A stretch of 41,770 bases of DNA from Bacillota bacterium. Its GTDB lineage: Bacteria > Bacillota > Clostridia > SK-Y3. Location: positions 1 through 41,770 of the forward strand of contig JAKSBV010000241.1 in assembly GCA_022360955.1 (NCBI GenBank). The letters are read 5' to 3'. Below the pieces are notes generated by a model. That model saw only the letters and a list, made by a program, of their open reading frames with translations. It did no database searches and had not been told where the DNA came from. A program made the translations under genes and the position numbers. Positions 23,436 to 31,116 of the stretch are shown one piece after another. Each line of letters begins with the position of its first letter. Within the stretch, counting starts at the first letter, position 1.

Positions 23436-23634
23436 TTAAAAAACAACAAGGGCATGATCCCTTTCCCTTTTAGCGGAATGCCGGACTCCATGCCCTCAAG
23501 TTTTTATTCTGCAACGTAAAATGACTTAAATGATATCGACAGTCCTAGGGTAAAGGAAGTATCCACTACGCGTTTCGCCATATCATTTGTTTTTTACCTT
23601 TGCATCTTTTCTACTTAGTTTTTCTCGCAAGACG
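23436..23634 (-). ncRNA. Candidate structured non-coding RNA
   Basis: On the minus strand a promoter TTTATA (23,669-23,664), N17, TATAAT (23,646-23,641) predicts a start near 23,634. Downstream, nested helices close a multi-part domain: GCAA/TTGC, GTAAAA/TTTTAC and a 9-bp AAATGATAT/ATATCATTT, around a purine-rich GGCGAAACGCGTAGTGG core and a CCTAGG block. A second hairpin GGGCATG/CATGCCC encloses GAGTCCGGCATTCCGC and AAAAGGGAAAGGG, and a U-rich tail follows (TTGTTGTTTTTT). No ORF fits. About 200 nt. Size and style resemble conserved clostridial RNAs such as raiA or 6S, but I cannot assign a family. Confidence 0.55.
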
Positions 23635-23751
23635 TCTATGATTATACGTTTTTGTCAAAAATATATAAATAATTTAATATATTATTACAGTTACATTTTT
23701 TGTAAAAATCGTTTACAATATATTTATACTTAGAATAAAGAGGATGATAAA

Positions 23752-23979
23752 ATGACAAATAATTATAAATTCCATTTTACAGGTTATGAGATTGCTGGAA
23801 ATAACGACACCGGAAACGGTGAAATGCAAAAATGTTCGCTGCTTTACACATCCGTAAACGCGAACTCTTTATATGAGGCTTTAAAAGAATTCAAACAATA
23901 TGAGATAACCAATCGAAAGAAGCATAAAGTAGTGAAAATCCTTGAAGGTGCACCCGATATCCAAGCTGAAGATCTATAG
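23752..23979 (+). CDS. Small hypothetical protein
   Basis: A 75-aa hydrophilic protein without recognised motifs; one beta-rich start (YKFHFTGYEIAG) and a helical middle (SLYEALKEFKQYE). AGAGGATGA lies 8-14 bp upstream as Shine-Dalgarno, and TTTACA with an AT-rich spacer precedes it. The ncRNA candidate runs away from it on the other strand. Probably a real gene, function unknown. Confidence 0.65.
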   Translation: MTNNYKFHFTGYEIAGNNDTGNGEMQKCSLLYTSVNANSLYEALKEFKQYEITNRKKHKVVKILEGAPDIQAEDL

Positions 23980-24002
23980 GTAGCGGTATATATTAAAATA
24001 TA

Positions 24003-24224
24003 TAGATAAGTAAAGTTAGAAATATAATCATACTCCAGCAGCTGGTATCCCAAGACTAAAAAATAGTTGAAGGCTGAGAGATGAGGGTTGAGAATGTCCC
24101 CAGTATTGTAGCACAAAGCGTTGCTATTTTAGTTCCCGTCCCTGTTTGGTTATTCCGACCTCTGCCCTCTGAACTCCAACCTCCGGTTTATCCATACGAT
24201 TATATTTCTAGTGTTTGCTATCTA
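24003..24224 (-). repeat. R1 MITE-like element, most complete copy
   Basis: A 222-bp element with terminal inverted repeats of about 32 bp: left end TAGATAAGTAAAGTTAG then AAATATAATCATAC, right end (reverse complement) TAGATAGCAAACACTAG then AAATATAATCGTATG. The interior is non-coding and contains CTCATCTCTCAGCC/TTCAACTATTTTTTAGTCTT-type blocks shared with 8,392-8,492 and 29,381-29,567. No transposase. The right end is 21 bp from the alcohol dehydrogenase start. Confidence 0.68.
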
Positions 24225-24245
24225 TCGTAAAAACGGAGGGCTTAT

Positions 24246-25472
24246 ATGAAAGGCATCGTATTTAATGCATCTGTACCGAAATACTTAACAACCATGATAC
24301 TTGGCGCGATCCGTCAAGATTTTTATCACGCGCCTTTTTCTTGTGTTGCTTTAAAGGAAATAGAAGCGCCCGCCCTGCCCGGCAACAACTGGGTCAAAAT
24401 CAAAACGCTATACGGCGGTATCTGCGGTACCGATTTAAATATGATTCTTTTGCGCGACAGCCCTTCTATCTCCCCCTTCGTATCCTTTCCTTTTGTAATC
24501 GGGCATGAAAACGTGGGGGTCATTGTAGAAAAAGGCGCCGATGTACAACAGTTTAAAATCGGTGACAGAGTTGCGGCAGATCCTTTGCTATCTTGCGATG
24601 CGCGAGAGATATCGCCTCTTTGTCCGAATTGTGCAAAAGGACATTATTCAGTATGTGAAAACATCACCCGGCCGCCCCTTTCACCGGGTATTAGTATCGG
24701 TTTCTGTAAAGATACGGGCGGAAGCTGGGGAGAATATTATGTGGCACACCAATCCCATTTGTTTAAGATCCCCGAAAGTGTAACGGATCAGGAGGCAGTC
24801 CTGCTTGACCCAATTTGCTCTGCTTTACATCCCTTGATGAACCATTTTCCGGAGGCGCATGAAAAAATCCTGATTGTGGGATGCGGTGTCATAGGGCTGC
24901 TCATCATCGGATGCTTGCGTGCTTTAGACAGTCAATGCGACATCACCGTTATGGCAAAATACCCTTTCCAGGGAAATCTGGCAAAAAAGATGGGGGCGGA
25001 TAGGGTCATCTATGCTCAGAAAACCGATTATTTCGATCAATTTAAAGACATTACACACGGGGCATTGTATCAGCCCATGCTGGGTAAACGGGTTATGCTA
25101 GGCGGCTTTGATAAAGTGTTTGATTGTGTAGGATCTTCCGGGACTATAGACGAATCTCTCAAATTTACCCGCGCCAAGGGCACCATGGTGCTTGTAGGTC
25201 TGGCCAATTACCCGAAAAAAGTGGACTGGACGCCTGTGTGGTTCAAAGAATTAAACATTACCGGATCAATGTATTACAATACCGAAAGATATCAAGACGG
25301 GCGGCAGGAAAAGGCCTTTCAAATTGCTTTGGATTTATTACACCGTAAAAAGTTAGGTGTGCAGCCATTGGTCACCCATACTTTTAAAATTGATGATTAC
25401 AGGCAAGCCCTTCAAACTGCTGTGGATAAAAGGCGTCACGAAAGTTTAAAAGTGCTTTTTAAATTTGAATAA
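24246..25472 (+). CDS. Zinc-dependent alcohol/polyol dehydrogenase (MDR family)
   Basis: A 408-aa medium-chain dehydrogenase that would oxidise an alcohol or polyol with NAD(P). Catalytic Zn residues appear in GGICGTDLN (Cys) and FVIGHENVG (His-Glu). A structural-Zn-like lobe follows (SPLCPNCAKGHYSVCENI), somewhat expanded, then the Rossmann GCGVIGLL. FDCVGSSGTID and the C-terminal HTFKIDDYRQAL are typical. It is longer than the usual 340-350 aa because of an N-terminal extension (MKGIVFNASVPKYLTTMIL) and insertions. Substrate cannot be told. The start has a GGAGG Shine-Dalgarno. Single-gene unit ending in a perfect terminator. Confidence 0.92.
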   Translation: MKGIVFNASVPKYLTTMILGAIRQDFYHAPFSCVALKEIEAPALPGNNWVKIKTLYGGICGTDLNMILLRDSPSISPFVSFPFVIGHENVGVIVEKGADVQQFKIGDRVAADPLLSCDAREISPLCPNCAKGHYSVCENITRPPLSPGISIGFCKDTGGSWGEYYVAHQSHLFKIPESVTDQEAVLLDPICSALHPLMNHFPEAHEKILIVGCGVIGLLIIGCLRALDSQCDITVMAKYPFQGNLAKKMGADRVIYAQKTDYFDQFKDITHGALYQPMLGKRVMLGGFDKVFDCVGSSGTIDESLKFTRAKGTMVLVGLANYPKKVDWTPVWFKELNITGSMYYNTERYQDGRQEKAFQIALDLLHRKKLGVQPLVTHTFKIDDYRQALQTAVDKRRHESLKVLFKFE

Positions 25473-25504
25473 ACGCTCAACGGCTTTATGCCGTTGAGCG
25501 TTTA
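25470..25504. terminator. Bidirectional terminator overlapping a coding end
   Basis: AAACGCTCAACGGC pairs perfectly with GCCGTTGAGCGTTT. On the minus strand the right arm encodes the last residues (NKRSTA) of the coiled-coil protein, whose stop codon lies in the loop. Confidence 0.88.
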
Positions 25505-25863
25505 TTGAGGCTTTCTTCTCTTATTCTGCGTTTCATAAAATAAATCTCTTTTTCGTTTTCAAACTCTTTATGGGCCAGAAATTCTACGGCATTTTCAACC
25601 CTATCCATTTTCATCATCATTTCCGTATGACGCTCCGTATTATCCGCTACTTGATCATAGACTGCTTTTAAATCCTTCTCCAACTTGTCCAACCTGTCAT
25701 TCGTCTGTTGAAAACCCGTTTTAACTTCCTGTTCCAAACCGTCAACTCTTTGTTCAAAACCGTCAAATCTTTGTTCAAAACCATCAAATCTTTGTTCCAA
25801 ACCATCAAATCTTTGTTCTAACCCGTCAAGTTTACCCAGAATTTGCTTCAAAATTTCTTCCAC
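25486..25863 (-). CDS. Coiled-coil protein with heptad repeats
   Basis: A 125-aa soluble protein made of heptads. Residues about 10-40 repeat LEQRFDG/FEQRFDG almost exactly five times (21-bp DNA repeats at about 25,740-25,815), then less regular heptads (TNDRLDKLEKDLKAVYDQV) and a basic end (FMKRRIREES). It should form a long parallel or trimeric coiled coil. Similar small proteins occur widely in Clostridia and Bacilli without known role. GGAAG-type Shine-Dalgarno near 25,866. The number of 21-bp repeats could vary between strains by slippage. Confidence 0.82.
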   Translation of the reverse strand: MEEILKQILGKLDGLEQRFDGLEQRFDGFEQRFDGFEQRVDGLEQEVKTGFQQTNDRLDKLEKDLKAVYDQVADNTERHTEMMMKMDRVENAVEFLAHKEFENEKEIYFMKRRIREESLNKRSTA

Positions 25864-25992
25864 GGCCCACCACCTCTTTTCCGACTTCGTGTCTTCTATA
25901 TTTTAACATGAATATCGGCCTAAGTAAAGGATTTTTGTTAACATTTTTAAAACAAATTTGTTAACGACACAGGAACATCTGTGGCTATTTCT

Positions 25993-26715
25993 CTATGATC
26001 TTCCGCTCAATATCTCCTTCGCCCGCTCCACCTGCTCCTTATCGGGCGATTCTACCCCACGCAGCGCATACTCTTCTTCGATCTCTTCCCATTTGTATTC
26101 TCCCATGCTGTGGTAGGGAAGCACGTCTATCTCTTCTACATTCCGCAGCTGTCCTATGAATGCAGCGGCAGCGGCCAAGTCGTCTTCACCGTCGGTATAG
26201 CCGGGCACCAACACATACCGTATCCAAACCGGAATACCTTTTTCCGAAAGATACAGGGCAAATGCCTTGATTTTTTCACTACTTACACCGGTAAGCGCTT
26301 TATGCTTAGACTCTATGCCTTGTTTGATATCCATCAACACCAAATCGGTATATTGCAAGAGTTCCCGTACTCGCTCTATATCCACAAACCCCGACGTATC
26401 CAGTGCGGTATGCACCCCAAGGGCCTTACATCTTTTGAACAATTCGGTTACAAATCCTATTTGTAATGTAGGTTCCCCTCCTGTAACAGTGATACCGCCT
26501 CCCGAATGTTTGATAAATTCTATATATCCTTTTAACTCTTCTATAATTTCATCTACCGTCATTTCTTTGCCGCCCTTAGGATCCCAAGAGTCCCTGTTGT
26601 GGCAGTACAAACATCTCAGGGGGCATCCTTGCGTAAATACGACAAACCGTATTCCCGGTCCGTCAACGGTTCCGAATGTTTCAATCAAATGAATCCTGCC
26701 TGTTATCTGTTCCAT
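25993..26715 (-). CDS. pflA: Pyruvate formate-lyase activating enzyme
   Basis: Radical-SAM activase that installs the glycyl radical on PflB. The 240-aa protein begins MEQITGRIHLIETFGTVDGPG and holds the cluster motif CPLRCLYC (C-x3-C-x2-C), then SGGGITVTGGEP, HTALDTSGF, DLVLMDIK and a C-terminal LPYHSMGEYKW, all standard for PflA. The open frame extends to 26,781, but the extra 22 residues derive from intergenic repeat sequence; ATG at 26,715 with GAGGAGAA in front is the start. It lies 92 bp behind pflB on the same strand. Confidence 0.96.
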   Translation of the reverse strand: MEQITGRIHLIETFGTVDGPGIRFVVFTQGCPLRCLYCHNRDSWDPKGGKEMTVDEIIEELKGYIEFIKHSGGGITVTGGEPTLQIGFVTELFKRCKALGVHTALDTSGFVDIERVRELLQYTDLVLMDIKQGIESKHKALTGVSSEKIKAFALYLSEKGIPVWIRYVLVPGYTDGEDDLAAAAAFIGQLRNVEEIDVLPYHSMGEYKWEEIEEEYALRGVESPDKEQVERAKEILSGRS

Positions 26716-26734
26716 ATTCTCCTCAGCCCCTTTT

Positions 26735-26812
26735 AAGCGGGGAACGAACAAAAGGGAGTGGAGAGTTGCACGACTCTTCACTCCTCACTCCCTACTCCCC
26801 ACTATTATTAAA
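26735..26812. repeat. Palindromic low-complexity repeat between pflB and pflA
   Basis: GAGTGGAGAGT pairs with ACTCTTCACTC around TGCACG, followed by repeated CACTCC/CTACTCC units. It resembles the other pyrimidine/purine-biased intergenic repeats of the window and could act as a stem-loop between the two pfl cistrons. Confidence 0.55.
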
Positions 26813-29036
26813 TCCTTTCGTGAAATGTCCGGTTAATCACATCAAGCTGCTGTTCTCTGGTCAGCTTCACAAAATTCACCGCATATCCCGATACCCGAAT
26901 GGTAAGCTGAGGATATTTTTCCGGATGTTCCATGGCATCCAACAACGTTTCCCGTTCGAATACATTCACATTGATGTGGTGTCCGGTCTTGCTGAAATAT
27001 CCGTCCAACAAGGCTTTCAGGTTGTTGATATGATCCCCTTGTTCTTTCCCTAACGCTTTAGGTATAATGGAAAACGTATAGGAAATACCATCTTCTGCAT
27101 ATTCATAGGGCAGCTTTGCTATAGAACTCAACACAGCCAAAGCACCTTTGATATCTCTGCCATGCATCGGATTCGCACCCGGTGCAAGGGGCTCTCCGGC
27201 CTTTCGGCCGTCGGGGGTATCGCCGGTTTTTTTACCATACACAACATTAGATGTAATGGTTAATATGGACAAGGTCGGCACGGAATCCCTGTAGGTTCTC
27301 TGTTTTTTCAATTTATTCATAAATAATTTTAAGACATTTGTGGCAATGCTGTCCACTCTTTCATCGTTATTGCCAAACTTGGGATAATCGCCTTCCACTT
27401 CATAACCGACTACAATCCCTTCTTCGTTTCGAACGGTTTTTACTTTGGCATGCTTTAAGGCACTTAGAGAATCGGCAACAACGGACAGTCCCGCAATGCC
27501 GCAAGCCATGGTTCTCAAGACCTCCTTATCATGCAGCGCCATTTGTATTCTTTCATAGGCATAGCGGTCATGCATGAAGTGAATCATATTGAGCATATTC
27601 ATATATAATCTTGCAACCCAATCCAACACGGTATTAAAGCGCTCCATAACTTCCTCATAATCTAGGTATTCCGAAGTAATAGGCGCAAACTTAGGTCCTA
27701 TCTGCAAACCGGTTATTTCATCTCTGCCGCCATTGATTGCATACAATAATGCTTTTGCAAAGTTACATCTGGCACCAAAGAACTGCATTTGTTTTCCGAT
27801 TCTCATTGCGGATACACAGCAGGCAATACCGTAATCATCCCCATAATAAAGCCGCATGATATCGTCATTTTCATATTGGATAGAACTGGTATTTATCGAA
27901 GCCTTTGCACAGAACTTTTTAAAGTTGTCCGGTAAGTTAACCGACCACAACACCGTTATGTTGGGTTCGGGCGCAGGCCCTAAGTTATGCAGCGTATTTA
28001 AAAACCTAAAGGATGTCTTGGTTACCAACGTCCGCCCATCCAGGCTCATTCCTCCAATGCATTCCGTTACCCAAGTCGGATCACCGCTAAATAATTGGTC
28101 ATAGGCCGGTGTCCGCAAAAATCTCACAATTCTCAATTTAATGACAAACTGGTCTACCAGCTCCTGGGCTTCATCTTCCGTCAAAATACCCGCTTTGATG
28201 TCTTTTTCCACATAAATATCAAGAAAAGTGGACACCCTTCCCAAACTCATAGCCGCACCATTTTGCTCTTTTATAGCTGCAAGATAGGCAAAGTACAGCC
28301 ACTGCACTGCTTCTTTGGCATTCGCTGCAGGCTTGGAGATATCGTAACCGTAACTTTGTGCCATCTCTTTTAATTCGTGCAGCGCTTTGATTTGTTCGGA
28401 GATTTCTTCCCTCTCCCGTACAGCTTTCTCGTCAAAGTAGTCATACTCCGACATGGCTTTTTCCTTTTCTTTTTCCCTTATAAGAAAGTCAGCACCATAT
28501 AATGGTACTCTGCGATAATCCCCTATAATTCTGCCTCGACCATAAGCATCGGGCAGTCCCGTAATAATGCCGGCTTTTTTTGCCCTCAGCATCTCAGGCG
28601 TATACACGTCATAAACCGCATCATTATGCGTTTTTCTATATTTCGAAAACATTTCTACAATGTCAGGGTCCACATCGTATCCGTAGGCCTCGCATCCCTT
28701 CTGAATCATCCGAATACCGCCAAAAGGCATAATGGCCCTTTTCAAAGGTTCGTCCGTTTGCAGACCGACAACGACTTCGTTTTCTTTGTCAATATATCCG
28801 GGCATATGAGAAGTAATTTGTGAAATTGTATGTCCGTCTACCCCCAACGTACCCCCTCGCTTTCGCTCCTCCTCCAACAATTGTGTAACTCTTTCCCAAA
28901 CTTTTTTTGTTTTTGAAGTAGCCCCTACAAGAAACCGGTCATCGTCCTCATAAGGTGTTACATTTTTATTAATAAAATCCCTTACATCTATTTCTACATT
29001 CCAATTGCCTTTTGCAAAATCTTTCCAAGCATCCAT
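26808..29036 (-). CDS. pflB: Formate C-acetyltransferase (pyruvate formate-lyase)
   Basis: Glycyl-radical enzyme converting pyruvate and CoA to acetyl-CoA and formate under anaerobic conditions. The 742-aa length is normal. The catalytic Cys pair occurs in [13 protein letters not shown] (about residue 407-408), and the radical Gly in RVSGYAVNF (about 715) close to the C-terminus, with the typical final block [34 protein letters not shown] and [20 protein letters not shown] are also characteristic. The start ATG has GAGGTGA 7 bp upstream. Followed by pflA. Confidence 0.98.
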   Translation of the reverse strand: MDAWKDFAKGNWNVEIDVRDFINKNVTPYEDDDRFLVGATSKTKKVWERVTQLLEEERKRGGTLGVDGHTISQITSHMPGYIDKENEVVVGLQTDEPLKRAIMPFGGIRMIQKGCEAYGYDVDPDIVEMFSKYRKTHNDAVYDVYTPEMLRAKKAGIITGLPDAYGRGRIIGDYRRVPLYGADFLIREKEKEKAMSEYDYFDEKAVREREEISEQIKALHELKEMAQSYGYDISKPAANAKEAVQWLYFAYLAAIKEQNGAAMSLGRVSTFLDIYVEKDIKAGILTEDEAQELVDQFVIKLRIVRFLRTPAYDQLFSGDPTWVTECIGGMSLDGRTLVTKTSFRFLNTLHNLGPAPEPNITVLWSVNLPDNFKKFCAKASINTSSIQYENDDIMRLYYGDDYGIACCVSAMRIGKQMQFFGARCNFAKALLYAINGGRDEITGLQIGPKFAPITSEYLDYEEVMERFNTVLDWVARLYMNMLNMIHFMHDRYAYERIQMALHDKEVLRTMACGIAGLSVVADSLSALKHAKVKTVRNEEGIVVGYEVEGDYPKFGNNDERVDSIATNVLKLFMNKLKKQRTYRDSVPTLSILTITSNVVYGKKTGDTPDGRKAGEPLAPGANPMHGRDIKGALAVLSSIAKLPYEYAEDGISYTFSIIPKALGKEQGDHINNLKALLDGYFSKTGHHINVNVFERETLLDAMEHPEKYPQLTIRVSGYAVNFVKLTREQQLDVINRTFHERI

Positions 29037-29380
29037 TTTTCTTCACCTCTCACTAAAAAATTTAGTACATTGTAAAACTCAGACCTGTCGCTTCTCCATA
29101 AGTAGTCATTCTTACACAATTGTGATCTTTTTCTCCTCCCCTTTCACTACTTTATTGTATATACCCATTTTTATAAAAAATATAACACCATTTTAGCACG
29201 TAAAAAAGTAATATTTACAGAGACTATATTACCACAGATAAAAGCGAAAAAAAAGTACGATTATAGAAAAAAAACGACAAATTTATAAATTGATCCGGTA
29301 GAAAAATGTATGAATATGTGAAATCTTTTTTGTTTAAAGGAAATGAATGCATACTCACCTGCGAATTGACCGGCCGCACA
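29037..29380. other. Leader and promoter region of pflB
   Basis: About 340 bp of AT-rich DNA. A symmetric CACAATTGTG occurs at 29,115-29,124, inside TTACACAATTGTGATC, a Rex/Crp-like dyad that would suit redox control of pflB. No clear -35/-10 pair could be chosen. It is seen only as a dyad; the regulator is inference. Confidence 0.35.
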
Positions 29381-29567
29381 GTATGAACCGGAGATCGGAG
29401 TTCAGAGGGCGGAAGTCAGAAAATGACTAAACAGGGGCGAAGGGTAAAACAGCAACGAGGTATTCTGCAAGGTGGGGCATGCTCACCCCTCATCTCTCAA
29501 CTATTTGTAGCCTTGGAATACCCGTTGCTGCAATACGATTATATTTCAAACTTTACGGTACATATCC
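29381..29567 (+). repeat. R1 MITE-like element, second copy
   Basis: Runs opposite in orientation to the copy at 24,003-24,224. Shared blocks include AACCGGAG..CGGAGTTCAGAGGGC, ACTAAACAGGGGCGA, CCCCTCATCTCTCAACTAT and the end ATACGATTATATTTC-AAACTTTACGGTA. The left inverted repeat is truncated. Non-coding; the open frame across it is accidental. Confidence 0.65.
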
Positions 29568-29614
29568 TTAAAGAACGCCTTGCTCAACAGCTGCGGAATC
29601 TGCACTGTTCTCTT

Positions 29615-31114
29615 TTACACAATACACAGCTTCCGGTCAAACACCTTTTCAAACGCCTTCTCGTTCTTCATCGCTACTGCGATTTCCAAATCGGAATCAT
29701 AATTCGTTTTAAGCATCATTTGAATGCTGTCATCGGTAATACAACACTCTATGTCATCAACACTGCCGTATTCATTCCTATCCAACTTTTCGGCAAGCCT
29801 TACAAACAAAGCCAGCTTCTTGATCATCTCGTAATCATCTTTCTCTATGATTGCCTTGTATTCCTTCCAATCCTGCTTTAACTCCGTAATTCTATGCATG
29901 CCCACAATAAAGGCACACATTACCAATTCTCTGTGACATAACCCGTACAATCTTGTATTTAATATTAAATAAAATCCATGCTTATGGTGATTATAATAAT
30001 CAACATACATGCCGATATCATGCAACAACGCCGCCGCACCCAGCAGTCTGCGTTCCTCCGCGCCCAAACCGTGCAGTGTCTGCGTTTGGTCAAAAAGCGA
30101 CAACGCCAGCTTTTGTACATGATAGCAATGCTGCATATTCGCGTCATAATTCTTTAATATATTGTCGATGCTATGGGTTAAAACATCTTGGATACGGTAC
30201 TTGCATCCCTTAAGATAGTTTTTATAAAAAACACCTTCCCGCAAACCGTTTCCGCTGATAATCAGCTTATCCGAGTGCAGGATTTTCATCAATACTTTTA
30301 CGGGAGCAAGTCCTGCCGCAATAATATCGCCGCGTTCCTTTGCCACACCGGGTATGTATCTTCTATCCTGCACCTCCGTGTCCACCACTTTACGATAGGT
30401 AGAAGCGACCTTTCGCAATGACATCTCATAATTATGCAGGGTTTCAATGACAAAACCATTTTCCTTCCGGCCTATCTTAGCCAGCGTTCTGATGGACCCG
30501 CCGAGACCCACGACCGGAAGTCCTGCGGCTGCTTCTAACCACGCTATCTCATTAAATTGTTCTTCCATAAATTTTTCCACAGCTGCTTGAGCATTTTCAT
30601 GCTTTGCCGCAAATTTTTCCGTCAGCACCACCGCCCCATAGGGCAGGCTTATGACATTTTCAACTTGACGATTCTTCACCAGCACCAGTTCCGTACTGGC
30701 TCCCCCCGTATCTATAATCACACAATCATCTATTTGTATCGTATTGATTACACCCAAATAATCGTAATAACCTTCCTGATCACCGGAAATAACATCAAAG
30801 TCAAATCCTGTTTCCCGTTTCATCTTATCCAAAAAAAAACGTTGATTGCTTGCATTTCTCACAGCTGCCGTAGCAATCGTAAATACCTGATCCACCGCAT
30901 GTACCGCTATTGACTTTTTAAAGAGCTTTAACGTATGCAGCGTCCTTCTCATCGCGTCAGGTTTCAGGGTATTGTCTTCACCCATTCCCTCACTGAGCCT
31001 CACCATCTCCTTCGCATGGTCAATCATCTTATAGGACCGGTCCCGATACACTTTCATGATAATCATACGAACGGAATTAGATCCCAGGTCAATGACGGCA
31101 AACTTCTTCTCCAT
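29615..31114 (-). CDS. Ppx/GppA phosphatase with HD domain (second paralogue)
   Basis: Exopolyphosphatase / pppGpp phosphatase family, 499 aa. N-terminal actin-like ATPase fold: FAVIDLGSNSVRMIIM (phosphate 1), ATAAVRNA, DTGGASTELVLV and GLGGSIRTLAKI. A C-terminal HD-type domain (LLHDIGMYVDYYNHHKHGFYLI) follows, as in the longer Ppx proteins. ATG at 31,120 overlaps the ppk stop as ATGA but sits only 1 bp from the Shine-Dalgarno AAGGTGG; ATG at 31,114 is better spaced. Third gene of the polyphosphate operon. Confidence 0.93.
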   Translation of the reverse strand: MEKKFAVIDLGSNSVRMIIMKVYRDRSYKMIDHAKEMVRLSEGMGEDNTLKPDAMRRTLHTLKLFKKSIAVHAVDQVFTIATAAVRNASNQRFFLDKMKRETGFDFDVISGDQEGYYDYLGVINTIQIDDCVIIDTGGASTELVLVKNRQVENVISLPYGAVVLTEKFAAKHENAQAAVEKFMEEQFNEIAWLEAAAGLPVVGLGGSIRTLAKIGRKENGFVIETLHNYEMSLRKVASTYRKVVDTEVQDRRYIPGVAKERGDIIAAGLAPVKVLMKILHSDKLIISGNGLREGVFYKNYLKGCKYRIQDVLTHSIDNILKNYDANMQHCYHVQKLALSLFDQTQTLHGLGAEERRLLGAAALLHDIGMYVDYYNHHKHGFYLILNTRLYGLCHRELVMCAFIVGMHRITELKQDWKEYKAIIEKDDYEMIKKLALFVRLAEKLDRNEYGSVDDIECCITDDSIQMMLKTNYDSDLEIAVAMKNEKAFEKVFDRKLCIV

Positions 31115-31116
31115 CC

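Noticed and set aside
25740-25815. Regular 21-bp repeats as a possible CRISPR array
   Set aside because: The units are contiguous without spacers and encode in-frame heptads of a coiled-coil protein.
26716-26781. 22-residue N-terminal extension of PflA
   Set aside because: It is encoded by intergenic palindromic repeat DNA; the internal ATG has the Shine-Dalgarno and matches the normal PflA start.
29115-29124. CACAATTGTG as a firm Rex or Crp operator of pflB
   Set aside because: The dyad is short and no promoter could be placed relative to it; kept only as a low-confidence remark.
29423-29881. A 152-codon plus-strand frame downstream of the R1 copy
   Set aside because: It runs through the R1 repeat and then antisense to the ppx/gppA gene; no ribosome-binding site.
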